Assembly: GCA_016712345.1 (NCBI GenBank) | Contig: JADJRH010000011.1 | Span: 1,860,001 to 1,924,000 of the forward strand | Source: Polyangiaceae bacterium | GTDB lineage: Bacteria > Myxococcota_A > Polyangia > Polyangiales > Polyangiaceae | DNA: 64,000 nt | Reading direction: 5' to 3' | In this document: positions 1-9,159 of the stretch, piece by piece | Position numbering within the stretch: position 1 is the first letter of the stretch | Layout: each line of letters begins with the position of its first letter | Notes under the pieces: generated by a model | What the model saw: the letters and a program-made list of their open reading frames with translations, nothing else | Databases searched by the model: none | Told to the model about the DNA's origin: nothing | Made by a program: the position numbers and the translations under genes

Positions 1-872
1 CGTTCAGTCGCGTTTGAAAACAAACGAAGAGTGCCTAAGCGATCGAAGTACACAATCAAATCACGGCCCACGCCGCGTGGGCCGTCGGATGCAAATTGCA
101 GTCTCAACAAGGGCCACGCGTACGCTCTTGTGTCGTGAAGCAAAACGCGGCCTCCCGCTCCCAACGCCCGCATTCCTTCAATGGCTTTTTCAATGGTGTC
201 GCCGTAGTCAAACCCATGGAAGGTGGGCCGGACATACCGTTCGCCGCCGCGGTAGGCGCTGCCCGGTGCTCTACCCGTCAAGTCGTGACACCGAAGCTCT
301 TCGGGTGGGTCATAACTTAAATTGGCCGCTCCTTCGACCGCCGTTTCAAGCCCGAAAAGCGGCGCATGGCAGGGTAGATGCGATGGCACGTACAGCTCAC
401 GCATGAACTTGGGTTCGTCTTCGTAGTATCGGATCTGAATACGACTTGTGAACTTTTGCCCCTGGCATGTTGGACAGGGTACACTTCCGCCGTTGCACGA
501 GCAGTTGATATTGCGACCGTCGATAAATACATACCCTCGACCGTTGCAAACCCGGCATTTTCTCCGGCCCGGCGTGTGTGAGCACTCGTTGCAAACGCCT
601 GTGTCGGTGATGCCTTCAACCACAGCGAAACTGGCACCTACGAACGCCGTGGGCACAGGCGGATTGCCGCGAGGCAGGTGCGCCACCGAGTCGGCGTGCC
701 GATAGATCTCTTCTTTCCAGGAGCGGCGCCGCACGATGTTGGTGAGCACGATGAGCGCGGACCACTGTTCTTTTGCGGTGGGTTCGCCGTCCGGGAGCGG
801 TAAGCCTTGACTGCGGGCCTGATCAAGTGTTGGGAGGAATGCGGGCGGCTGTTCGATGGGACGTTCTCGCAT
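1..872 (-). CDS. DnaJ-type zinc-finger protein, C-terminus beyond window
   Basis: The frame is open from an ATG at 872 to the window edge (about 290 residues), so the gene is 3'-truncated by the window. It carries a cysteine cluster at about residues 95-145: CNEC, CRVCNGRG (a CxxCxGxG unit), CSCNGG and CPTCQG. This resembles the paired zinc-binding units of the DnaJ cysteine-rich domain, but no J domain is seen. No signal peptide or membrane segment is visible, so it is probably cytoplasmic. It diverges from the efflux operon across 105 bp. Its partner and substrate are unknown. The zinc-finger reading is firm, the function is not. Confidence 0.75.
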   Translation of the reverse strand, partial: MRERPIEQPPAFLPTLDQARSQGLPLPDGEPTAKEQWSALIVLTNIVRRRSWKEEIYRHADSVAHLPRGNPPVPTAFVGASFAVVEGITDTGVCNECSHTPGRRKCRVCNGRGYVFIDGRNINCSCNGGSVPCPTCQGQKFTSRIQIRYYEDEPKFMRELYVPSHLPCHAPLFGLETAVEGAANLSYDPPEELRCHDLTGRAPGSAYRGGERYVRPTFHGFDYGDTIEKAIEGMRALGAGGRVLLHDTRAYAWPLLRLQFASDGPRGVGRDLIVYFDRLGTLRLFSNATE

Positions 873-977
873 GTTCAACGAACCTGTTGTCAAACGTCAC
901 CCGACCCGACGCGTCCCGTCAAGGGTTGCGAAAATGGAAAGCGGCACATCGCCGAAAGTCCGTGGTAACGTCCGCGG

Positions 978-2153
978 GTGCAACGTTTCCTACTCTTGTG
1001 GTTCGCCCTTGCGGTGCTCGTCGGCTGCAATAAAGGTGGCCCGCCAAACGATAAAAAAGGCGGCGGAAAAGGGGATATTTCGTTCCCTGTAGAAGTGAAG
1101 CCGGTCGAAGCTCGCAGCGTTGAGTACACACTTGTCGCTACGGGATCGGTCGACGCGTTTGAGCAGGTGTCCATCACGTCGCGCGTTACGGGCGTTGTAG
1201 AAACGGTCAAGTTTAAAGAAGGGGACCGTGTAGAAAAAGGCGCGGTGCTTGTGGAGATCGAGCCCCGTCGCTTTCAGCTCGCCGTTGCCGGAGCGCAGGC
1301 CCAAATGGACAGGGCAACCGCTGCCAGGGCCGACGCAGAAGCGTTTCTTGCGCGGCGCGAAAAAATGTCAAACGAGGGCGTTGTCTCCGCCGATGAGCTT
1401 CAGAACTGGCGGACAAAAGTCGCCACTTCGCGCGCCGATGAAGCGGCGGCAAAAGCGTCGTTGGGCCTCGCACAGCTCAACCTTCGCGATGCGTACGTTC
1501 GCGCTCCCATTGACGGCACCGTGCAAACCCGCACTGTCCAAACCGGGCAATTCGCCCAACCTGGAATGGTGCTCGCGACCATTCTGCGATCCGATCCAAT
1601 GCTGCTTCGTTTTGAGGTGCCCGAGGCCGATGCTGCACGTGTACACACGGGGATGACAGCGCGTTTTTCAACTCCGGGTGTTTCAAGCGAGCTGACAGCC
1701 AAAATCACCCATGTTGCGGCGGGCGCCAATTCAACCTCGCGAATGGTTGCCGTCGTTGGGGAGATCGCTTCGCCGCCGTCGGAGTTGCATCCCGGCGCTT
1801 TCGCAGAGGTGAGCATTCCGGTGGGCACCATGACCGATGCGCCTGTCATTCCAGAAACGGCAATTCGACCGAGCGACAAGGGCTTCTTGTCGTACGTTGT
1901 TGAAGGCGGGGTGGCCAAAGTGAGAGTTCTAACCTTGGGTATGCGCACCAAAGACGGATTGGTAGAAGTGCGTTCAGGTTTGAAACCGGGCGAGTCGTTG
2001 GTGATACGCGGGTCTGAAGCATTGAGCGATGGGGCCAAGGTTCGCGTCGCGGGTGCACCTTCCGCGTCGGCCGCACCCGCATCGGCCGCACCTTCCACCG
2101 CGGCGTCGGCCGCGCCCAACCCTTCCTCCTCAAGCTCCGGGAGCGCGTTGTGA
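978..2153 (+). CDS. RND efflux periplasmic adaptor lipoprotein (HlyD/MFP family)
   Basis: 391 residues from a GTG start. A short signal peptide ends in a lipobox (LVGC, Cys at about 17), so the protein should be lipid-anchored. The core has the adaptor layout: a barrel-sandwich half motif (about 45-90), a coiled-coil hairpin (about 95-165), the second lipoyl half with an APIDGTV motif (about 175), then beta-barrel and membrane-proximal domains to about 350. The tail is a Ser/Ala/Pro-rich linker of about 35 residues. The stop overlaps the pump start by four bases (GTGA), which indicates translational coupling. It would link the pump to an outer-membrane channel, but no TolC-like gene is in the window. 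Confidence 0.93.
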   Translation: MQRFLLLWFALAVLVGCNKGGPPNDKKGGGKGDISFPVEVKPVEARSVEYTLVATGSVDAFEQVSITSRVTGVVETVKFKEGDRVEKGAVLVEIEPRRFQLAVAGAQAQMDRATAARADAEAFLARREKMSNEGVVSADELQNWRTKVATSRADEAAAKASLGLAQLNLRDAYVRAPIDGTVQTRTVQTGQFAQPGMVLATILRSDPMLLRFEVPEADAARVHTGMTARFSTPGVSSELTAKITHVAAGANSTSRMVAVVGEIASPPSELHPGAFAEVSIPVGTMTDAPVIPETAIRPSDKGFLSYVVEGGVAKVRVLTLGMRTKDGLVEVRSGLKPGESLVIRGSEALSDGAKVRVAGAPSASAAPASAAPSTAASAAPNPSSSSSGSAL

Positions 2154-5100
2154 ACCTCACCGAGATTTGCATTCGCAAGCCTGTCTTGGCCTGGATGCTC
2201 ATGGCCGCGACAATTGTTTTTGGAGTAGTCGCCGCGTCGCGCATTGGCATCAGCCAGTTTCCCGACGTTGACTTTCCTACCATTACTGTTTCGGTATCGC
2301 GTGAAGGTGCGGCGCCGGAAGTTATTGAAAACGACGTTGTTGAAGTTCTTGAAGAAGCGCTCGTTCAGGTGGAAGGTGTCAAGTCGATCACAAGCACTTC
2401 AAGGCAGGGCAACGCCAATATCACCGTTGAACTTGACCTGTCGCGCAGTGTTGACCTTGCCCTTCAAGACGTTCAAACAAAGGTAAGTCAGGCTCAACAG
2501 CGCCTTCCTCGCGACATCGATCCCCCCATTATTTCAAAGACCAACCCTGAAGATCAACCCATTATGTGGGTAGCCGTTTCAGGGCCTTACCCTCGCGCAA
2601 CAGTGAGCGACTACGCGCGGTATCGCGTAAAAGAAAAGCTCCAAACGGTGCCGGGGGTAGGGGAGATCATTCTCGGCGGATACCTAGAAAGAAACATTCG
2701 CATTTGGATTGATGCGACCAAACTCGATGCGCGCGGCCTTGCGGCGAGCGATGTTGTGAGCGCGCTGCGGCGCGAACATGTGGAGCTGCCAGCGGGTAGA
2801 ATTGAAGCGGAAGGCCGCGAAATTGACGTGCGCGTGTTGGGTGAAGCGTTTGACCTGACAACACTCAGGCGCATTGTTGTCCGCAAGGTATCGGGGTCAC
2901 CTGTGTACCTTGAGGATGTGGCCGTTGTGGAAGACGGCTTTGAAGATGTGCGGCGTCTTGCGCGCGTGAATGGTGAACCTGCCCAGGGGCTTGGTATAAA
3001 AAAGCAACGCGGCGCAAACGCGGTTGCCGTTGCCAATGGTGTACGCGCGGCGCTTGAAGAAGTAAAAAAGTCAATGCCGCCTGAACTGCGGGCGGGTGTG
3101 ATTTTTGACTCGTCTCGTTTTATTGAAGAATCGGTTCATGAAATTGAGGTGGAGTTGGTGCTGGCCGTGCTCCTGACGGCGCTTGTTTGTTGGATGTTTT
3201 TGGGATCGCTTTCTTCAACACTCAACGTAATTCTCGCGATTCCAATGAGTTTGCTCGGCACCATTGCCATTATCTATTTTCTCGGATTTACCCTCAACAC
3301 ATTCACCCTTCTCGCATTGTCTCTGGCCGTGGGCATTGTTGTCGACGACGCCATCATGGTGCTCGAAAATATCTTTCGACATGCCGAAGAGGGGGCTGAC
3401 AGGGTCACCGCCGCGCGGGAAGGTACACGTGAAATCACGTTCGCCGCGCTCGCAGCGACGTTGGCAGTTGTGGCCATTTTTCTACCCGTCGCATTTATGC
3501 AGGGGGTGGTAGGTAAGTTCTTTTTACAGTTTGGGGTGACCCTTTCGCTCGCTGTTCTCCTGTCTTACTTGGAGGCAATTACACTCGCTCCGGCCAGGTG
3601 TGCGCAGCTCCTTACCACGTCGAAACATGGCCGGAGCCGCGTGGGTAGATTGGTGGACGACGCTTTTGAAGGGCTTCGCCGCGGGTATGATTTTGTGCTT
3701 CGCCGCGCGATGAAATGGCCCAGTTTGGTGCTGATCGCGGGCGCCGCGCTCATGGCGGCATCCATTGTGACAATGCAAAAGTTACCCGCTGAATTTGTTC
3801 CGTCGCAGGACCAAAGTCGGCTTTTCGTACGCGTGCAAACGGCTGTTGGAACCGACCTGGAAGAAACCAACAACATCTTCAAACGTGCCGAGACGTTTAT
3901 CAACGGCCGTTCAGAAGTGCAGACGGCATTTGTTGTGGCCGGCGGTTTCGGCGGTGCGGGTGTGAACACCGGTGTCATGTTCGTCACGCTTGTGCCTCCC
4001 AAAGAGCGAAGCATTACGCAGGCCGACTTCGCGGCGATCATCCGCAAAGAACTCAACAGCTATCCCGGCGTTCGAGCGGTTGTACAAGATCTTTCCCAAT
4101 CGGGGTTTACCGCGCAACGGGGCTTCCCTGTTGAATTTTTCGGTGCGAGGTCATGACTGGGCGCAAATCGTTGAGTCGGCGGAGCTTATAAAAAAACAGC
4201 TCGCTGCGAGCGGTATGGTGATGGACATCGATACCGATTATCAATTGGGTATGCCCGAGCTGCGCATTTCACCCGACAGGGCCCGCGCCGCCGACGTGGG
4301 TGTACCCATGGAAGACATTGCCACAACGCTCAATGCGCTTGTGGGTGGGGCACGCATTGGAAAATATTCCACCGGCGGTCGCCGAATTGATGTGCGCGTG
4401 CGCCTCTTGGCCAGCCAACGTGACAAACCTGAAGCGTTGGGAAGGTTGCGTGTCAGATCCTCAACCGGTGGGCTTGTTCCCATTTCTACGTTGGTTGATC
4501 AGGTGGAAAGGCCGAGCCTTCAGCAGATCACGAGGCGCGATCGGGAAAGGGCGATCAACATTTACGGCAACGTTGCCGCCGGTTTCGCGCAGGCCGACGC
4601 TCTTGCCAAAGTGGAGGAGATAGGTAAAACCCTGCCCGAAGGAACTCGAATTGTGCTCGGCGGGGCGAGCGTGGCGTTTCGAGAGTCGGCCGATAGTCTG
4701 ATGTTTGCGCTGCTTCTCGGGGTTATTGTGGCCTACATGATCTTGGGTGCTCAGTTTAATTCGTTTCTGCACCCGGTCACAGTTCTTACCATCTTACCAT
4801 TGTCGATTGCCGGAGCCGCATTTGGCTTACTTGTGGCTGGAAAGACGCTCAATATTTTTTCAATGATTGGCATCTTACTCCTCCTCGGCATTGTGAAAAA
4901 GAACTCCATTCTCCTTGTGGACTATGCCAACCACGTTCGTGACACCGAAGGGTTGAATGCCCTTGACGCCGTTCTTCGGACGGAACCTGTGCGGCTCAGA
5001 CCCATTCTAATGACAACGATCGCCACAATGATGGCGGCCATTCCGGCGGCGCTTTCATTCGGGGCGGGCGCGGAGACGCGTGCCCCCATGTCGATCGCTG

Positions 5101-5237
5101 TGCTGGGTGGACTGATTGTTTCAACCGGTTTGAGTCTTCTCGTCGTGCCGGCGTTTTACGTGGTGACCGATCGCGGTCTGAATTTTCTCAAACGCGTTTT
5201 CTCGCGCAAAGAATCTCCCCAGCCCGTTCAAACGTAA
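2150..5237 (+). pseudogene. RND (AcrB-like) multidrug efflux pump, one-base frameshift
   Basis: Two overlapping frames (2150-4156 and 3972-5237) join into one pump of about 1028 residues, the normal AcrB length. The first part has the N-terminal helix, the porter domain and TM2-TM7, with a VVDDAIMVLEN-type TM4 motif. The second has the rest of the porter and TM8-TM12 (GIVKKNSILLVDYAN-type motif). The frame changes in a run of five T at 4136-4140; with four T the reading passes smoothly through V-E-F-S-V-R-G-H-D-W, as expected for the family. GTG start overlaps the adaptor stop. Either a sequencing or assembly indel or a recent inactivation. Substrate unknown. Confidence 0.88.
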
Positions 5238-5260
5238 TCAAACTTGGGGTTACGTTTTTT
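5231..5260 (+). terminator. Intrinsic terminator after the RND operon
   Basis: Arms AACGTAA (5231-5237) and TTACGTT (5250-5256) flank a 12-base loop and run into a T tract (5255-5260). The left arm includes the pump stop codon. The position and the T tract fit Rho-independent termination. Confidence 0.6.
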
Positions 5261-5341
5261 GCACCTCAAATGCTGATTTTGCAGCCACTTTCACGCCTAC
5301 TTTGCGCGTGAAATGATCTGAATCCGATCCACATTTACGCC

Positions 5342-5770
5342 ATGGCTATTAAGTCTCTTCTGGTGCCCGTGGACTTTTCGGCCACCTCCCTGCGGGCGCT
5401 CGCTGTGGCAAAAGAATTGGCCCCTTCCATCGGCGCCGAAATTGTGTTGCTCCACACGTTTGAGCAACCGTTCACCATGGGTGAACTTTCGCCGCTGCTG
5501 GTTCAGCAGTTTTATGAAGAAGCGGTTCCGTCCGCCACGAAAATGCTTGAAAAATGGGCAAAAGACAATGGCAACTGCCCAACAGTTTTTAGGGAAGGTG
5601 CCCCCGGCCCTGAAATCTGTAAGGTTGCCGGAGAGCTGGGATCTGTCTTTATCGTGATGGGTACACACGGTCATACCAAACTTCGTCACTTGGTGACCGG
5701 CAGCGTTGCCGCGTATGTGATCCGGCACGCCCCCGTGCCCGTGATCACAGTTCGCGACCCAACAACGTGA
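5342..5770 (+). CDS. Universal stress protein (UspA family)
   Basis: 142 residues, a single Usp domain. It opens with a KSLLVPVDFS strand carrying the conserved Asp. Near the C-terminus it has the ATP-binding motif G-x2-G-x9-G-S (MGTHGHTK...TGS, about residues 106-122) and ends with PVPVITVR. It is therefore an ATP-binding type Usp, cytoplasmic, probably a stress or nucleotide sensor. Its stop overlaps the start of the MFS gene by four bases, so the two are probably co-translated. The 104-bp gap upstream holds the terminator of the previous operon. Confidence 0.93.
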   Translation: MAIKSLLVPVDFSATSLRALAVAKELAPSIGAEIVLLHTFEQPFTMGELSPLLVQQFYEEAVPSATKMLEKWAKDNGNCPTVFREGAPGPEICKVAGELGSVFIVMGTHGHTKLRHLVTGSVAAYVIRHAPVPVITVRDPTT

Positions 5771-7092
5771 ACAGTATCGCCCCACCCACCCGCCGCGTTC
5801 TTGAGGCATTGGGCCTGGCCAAACCTGAACACCGGGCCTGGGCTCTCTACGACTGGGCAAACTCCGCGTACGTGACAACGGTCGTGACGGCCGTTTTCCC
5901 CGTTTATTACTCGGCCGTTGTTGCCTCCGACCTACCCGCCGCGGAGGCGACCCGGCGGTTTGCTGTGGCGAGCACTGTTGCGCTTATTCTGGCGGCTGTT
6001 TCGTCGCCTTTTCTCGGGGCGCTCGCCGATCAATTGCCCATCAAGAAAAAGCTCCTCGCCGTGTTTGCGGCGCTCGGCGTTTTATCCACCGTTGGACTTT
6101 TTTGGGTAGGTCCGGGCGATCGCTTATTGGCCGAAGGTCTTTTTGTGGTGGGGAACATCGGTCTGATGGGTAGCTTCGTTTTCTACGATGCTCTACTACC
6201 GCACGTGGCTTCAGAGAAGGAAATGGATCGGCTGTCGTCGGCCGGTTACGCGCTGGGTTATCTCGGTGGTGGACTGCTCCTGTTTCTGAATTTGTTCATG
6301 CTTCAACGGCCTGAAGTTTTGGGTCTAAAGGACGCCGCTTCTGCGAGCAGGGTATCCTTTCTGACGGTGGCGGTGTGGTGGTCGGCCTTCAGCATTCCAC
6401 TGTTTCGAAAAGTGCGGGAACCTACCCTTACCGGTTCTACCCAACATCCCTTTTCAGAGGCGTGGAAAAGGCTGATTCATACCGCGTCTGCGCTGCGATC
6501 TTACCCCGCTGCGGCGCTGCTTCTCGCTGCCTACTTTTTCTACAACGACGGCATTGGTACGATGTACCGGATGGCTGCCATTTATGGGGCAGAGCTTGGT
6601 CTGAACGCGGGCGCCCTTCTACTTACCCTTGCGGTGACCAACATTGTATCCATCCCGTTTGCGTTCGCCTTTGGGGCCGTGGCAACGAAAGTGGGCGCGA
6701 AGCCTGCACTCCTCGCGTCGCTTGTTGTGTACATTGGCATCAGCGTGGGGGCCTTTTTCCTCCAGTCAGAGCTTCACTTTTTCATTTTGGCCATGGCTGT
6801 GGCCTTGGTCCAAGGGGGAGCGCAGGCCCTCAGTCGATCGCTTTTTGCCACGCTGATTCCGCGCGATCGAAGCGCTCAGTTTTTTGGACTGTTTGGTGTT
6901 ACCGACAAAGTGAGCGGCGTTTTCGGTCCGCTTGTGTTCGCGGTTGTAGGTTCGGCCTTTGGGTCCAGTCGATACGCTGTGGTGTCGGTAGCCCTGTTCT
7001 TCATCCTGGGCGGCGCGCTGCTCGCGTTTGTGAATGTGGAGCAGGGGCGAGTTCGCGCTGTTCGCGGGGCGAGTATTAACGGCCGTTCATAG
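5767..7092 (+). CDS. MFS transporter, UMF1/Atg22-like
   Basis: 441 residues with about 12 hydrophobic segments. The N-terminal motif RAWALYDWANSAY is characteristic of the UMF1 (unknown major facilitator 1, Atg22-like) family. The GTG start lies inside the stop of the stress-protein gene (4-bp overlap). In yeast Atg22 exports amino acids from the vacuole; the substrate of bacterial members is not established. The protein ends in a short basic tail. A 171-bp gap follows that holds the sigma54-type promoter of the next gene. Confidence 0.88.
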   Translation: MNSIAPPTRRVLEALGLAKPEHRAWALYDWANSAYVTTVVTAVFPVYYSAVVASDLPAAEATRRFAVASTVALILAAVSSPFLGALADQLPIKKKLLAVFAALGVLSTVGLFWVGPGDRLLAEGLFVVGNIGLMGSFVFYDALLPHVASEKEMDRLSSAGYALGYLGGGLLLFLNLFMLQRPEVLGLKDAASASRVSFLTVAVWWSAFSIPLFRKVREPTLTGSTQHPFSEAWKRLIHTASALRSYPAAALLLAAYFFYNDGIGTMYRMAAIYGAELGLNAGALLLTLAVTNIVSIPFAFAFGAVATKVGAKPALLASLVVYIGISVGAFFLQSELHFFILAMAVALVQGGAQALSRSLFATLIPRDRSAQFFGLFGVTDKVSGVFGPLVFAVVGSAFGSSRYAVVSVALFFILGGALLAFVNVEQGRVRAVRGASINGRS

Positions 7093-7207
7093 TTGTTGTT
7101 TAAAAACTTTGTGAATAAGGGTTTGTGAGGTTCGTCGCCTGCGCGAATTTTTGGAGTTTGAAAGTTACTGCGAAGCGTAAAACGCACCTCAAACGGCCAA
7201 TTTGTAC

Positions 7208-7223
7208 TGGCAGACCCGTTGCA
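7208..7223 (+). promoter_or_regulatory. Candidate sigma54 (-24/-12) promoter
   Basis: TGGCAGACCCGTTGCA has GG and GC exactly ten bases apart and differs from the consensus TGGCAYRN4TTGCW at one position (G for Y). The predicted transcription start is near 7235, about 30 bases before the ATG at 7264, leaving room for the GAGGG Shine-Dalgarno at 7251-7255. Confidence 0.65.
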
Positions 7224-7263
7224 GTGGAGCTGAGCCACACTTCACCAAACGAGGGTTGACAAC

Positions 7264-8109
7264 ATGCGTTCTACTTTTCTTGCTCTCTTGACGGTAACGG
7301 TTGGTTTGACAGCGTCTCTTCCCGCGAGCGCCGGAATTGACGCGTGCAACAATATTCGCTTTGACGGTCTGACCAACTGCGAGGTGAAGCTCACGGCGGA
7401 CTGTTCCGCGGCGTGCAAAGTGGATGGTAGCTTTTTGACCGCCTGCGCTGCCAAGCTGTTTCCCATGTGCAAAGAGCAGTGTACACTTTCCGCCACGCCC
7501 ACGTGCACTGACAGTTGTACTACCCAATGTCAAACCGACTGCGACAACGGCGTCAACGTGATCTGCTCACACAATTGTTTTGCCGAGTGCACCGTCAACC
7601 GCGACGCCGAATGCAAAGCCAATGCGGATCCCGCGCAGTGTGCCGCCACATGGGACGCCAACTGCGACAACGAATGTGACTTGCAATGCGTCACGGTGGA
7701 CGGCGGGTGTTATCAACATTGTGTGGAGTGCTGCGGCGGATCGTGCACAGCCGACGCCAACATGGACTGTCAAACGACGTGTCAAGATTCGCAATGGGAG
7801 GCGTGCGCTCAGGATCTGCTGTCAAACTGCGACGCCGACTGCAACGCCGACGGCGCGCTGTTCTGCGATGGTAAGTATATTATCAGCGGGTCACAAATCG
7901 ACACATGCATTGACGCACTGGCCGCCCAGGGCATTGAGGTAAAGGCGGAAGGGGAGGTGACCATTGGGCCTGACGGCGTGGATGGAAGCATCAAAGGCCT
8001 TTGCAGCTACAGCCCGTCTACCCAAGCGCCGGTGGGTGCGCCGCTCGCGTTGCTTGGCCTTGTCGGCTGGCTTTCGCGTCGGCGTCGCTCGGGCCGCAAA
8101 CAGGGCTGA
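7264..8109 (+). CDS. Exported cysteine-rich protein with C-terminal membrane anchor
   Basis: 281 residues with a Sec signal peptide (about 1-23, ASAG region). The mature part has about 32 cysteines in repeated CxxxC spacings (for example CTDSCTTQCQTDC), which suggests many disulfides or a metal-rich surface protein. The C-terminus is a short hydrophobic stretch followed by a basic cluster (RRRRSGRK), the layout of MYXO-CTERM/GlyGly-CTERM sorting signals, although the canonical motif residues are not clearly present. The start is supported by GAGGG before the ATG. It lies 40 bp upstream of a lipoprotein gene and downstream of a sigma54-type promoter. Function unknown. Confidence 0.8.
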   Translation: MRSTFLALLTVTVGLTASLPASAGIDACNNIRFDGLTNCEVKLTADCSAACKVDGSFLTACAAKLFPMCKEQCTLSATPTCTDSCTTQCQTDCDNGVNVICSHNCFAECTVNRDAECKANADPAQCAATWDANCDNECDLQCVTVDGGCYQHCVECCGGSCTADANMDCQTTCQDSQWEACAQDLLSNCDADCNADGALFCDGKYIISGSQIDTCIDALAAQGIEVKAEGEVTIGPDGVDGSIKGLCSYSPSTQAPVGAPLALLGLVGWLSRRRRSGRKQG

Positions 8110-8149
8110 TTTGCCGTTGAAACAGCGGGTATGAAAAAGGTGGAGTCAC

Positions 8150-9046
8150 ATGCGGCGGTGGTGCGTTTGGGGAGCGTCGGTTGTTACGCTCGGAGCCGTT
8201 GGATGTGACGGGGGGGAGCCCGCCGGTCGAATGGTCGTAGGCCTTACCACCGATATGGCGGTTGGATTTGAGTTGACAGAAGTGCGTGTGAACGCCGAAG
8301 TGAACGGCGAAGCTGTTATAGACGATGTGTACTCATACGCTTCGGGCGACCTAAAATTGCCGGGCGAATTGGTCGATCTTCCCATGGCGATCGACAGCGA
8401 CGTGTCTGTGAAAGTCGAGGGGTATGGCAAGGCCGGCGAGCTAAAAACGCGCCGTGCGGCATTCACCCGTGTGGAGGTGGAAACTCCGCTGCTTCTTCCA
8501 CTCGCGCTTGAATCGAGCTGCGAAGGCGTTTTTTGTGGCGATGGTCAAACCTGTTTGGGTGGAATCTGCGGCGACGCGACGATCCCCAATAAAGGCCTCC
8601 TTCCGTACGATTCAACGTGGGTAGACACGGCGCCGGACGCCTGTAAAAATGGCCAATCGGGCGAGCCCGGCGTGACCATTGGAAAGGGTCAAAGTTCATT
8701 TGCCCCACTGCAGGAGGGAGAGGCTCTACCCATTGAACCGGGTCCCCAAGGTGGGCACCACATGTGGTTGGCACTTCAGGTTCGCGGGCTGCGTCAGCAG
8801 GGCACTGTGCTGACCTTGAGTGGAAGGTACCCCGACCTGAATGAAGATTTGCAACCCGTAAATTCGGTGGTGACGTTGAGAAAAGGGGCGGAAAACGGCT
8901 GCGAAATCTACGGGATTCGCTTTCAGGTGGACCACGGACTTGAGGTGGCAACCTTGTATAACAAGGTGCTTGTCGTACAAGTCAAGCTTGTTGACCCCAA
9001 TCAAGACTCGGCGGAGGCACAGGCAGTGGTGACGATTGCGCCGTAA
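8150..9046 (+). CDS. Putative lipoprotein, unknown function
   Basis: 298 residues. The signal peptide ends in a lipobox (GAVGC, Cys 19), which predicts a lipid anchor. After it come a beta-rich domain (about 25-115), a small Cys loop (C-EGVFCGDGQTCLGGIC, about 122-140) of the kind common in myxobacterial surface proteins, and a C-terminal beta-rich domain (about 200-298). GGTGGAG precedes the ATG. It follows the cysteine-rich gene by 40 bp and probably shares its promoter. No enzyme motif is recognised. Confidence 0.78.
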   Translation: MRRWCVWGASVVTLGAVGCDGGEPAGRMVVGLTTDMAVGFELTEVRVNAEVNGEAVIDDVYSYASGDLKLPGELVDLPMAIDSDVSVKVEGYGKAGELKTRRAAFTRVEVETPLLLPLALESSCEGVFCGDGQTCLGGICGDATIPNKGLLPYDSTWVDTAPDACKNGQSGEPGVTIGKGQSSFAPLQEGEALPIEPGPQGGHHMWLALQVRGLRQQGTVLTLSGRYPDLNEDLQPVNSVVTLRKGAENGCEIYGIRFQVDHGLEVATLYNKVLVVQVKLVDPNQDSAEAQAVVTIAP

Positions 9047-9061
9047 AGGCTCGAATCACGC

Positions 9062-9081
9062 CCGGCACGATTTCATGCCGG
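9062..9081. terminator. Stem-loop between convergent genes
   Basis: CCGGCA (9062-9067) and TGCCGG (9076-9081) flank an 8-base loop in the 113-bp gap between two convergent genes. There is no T tract, so its activity as a terminator is uncertain; the position fits a shared bidirectional one. Confidence 0.4.
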
Positions 9082-9159
9082 CGCAAGTCAGTCAGGTGTC
9101 TATATGGCGCGTTTCAGGAATGGGAGGAGGCTGCCTCTGCGGCGGAGAGGCGCGTTGTG

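Noticed and set aside
4100..4160. Programmed frameshifting in the RND pump
   Set aside because: There is no slippery heptamer with a downstream structure, and RND pumps are not known to use it; an indel in five T is simpler.
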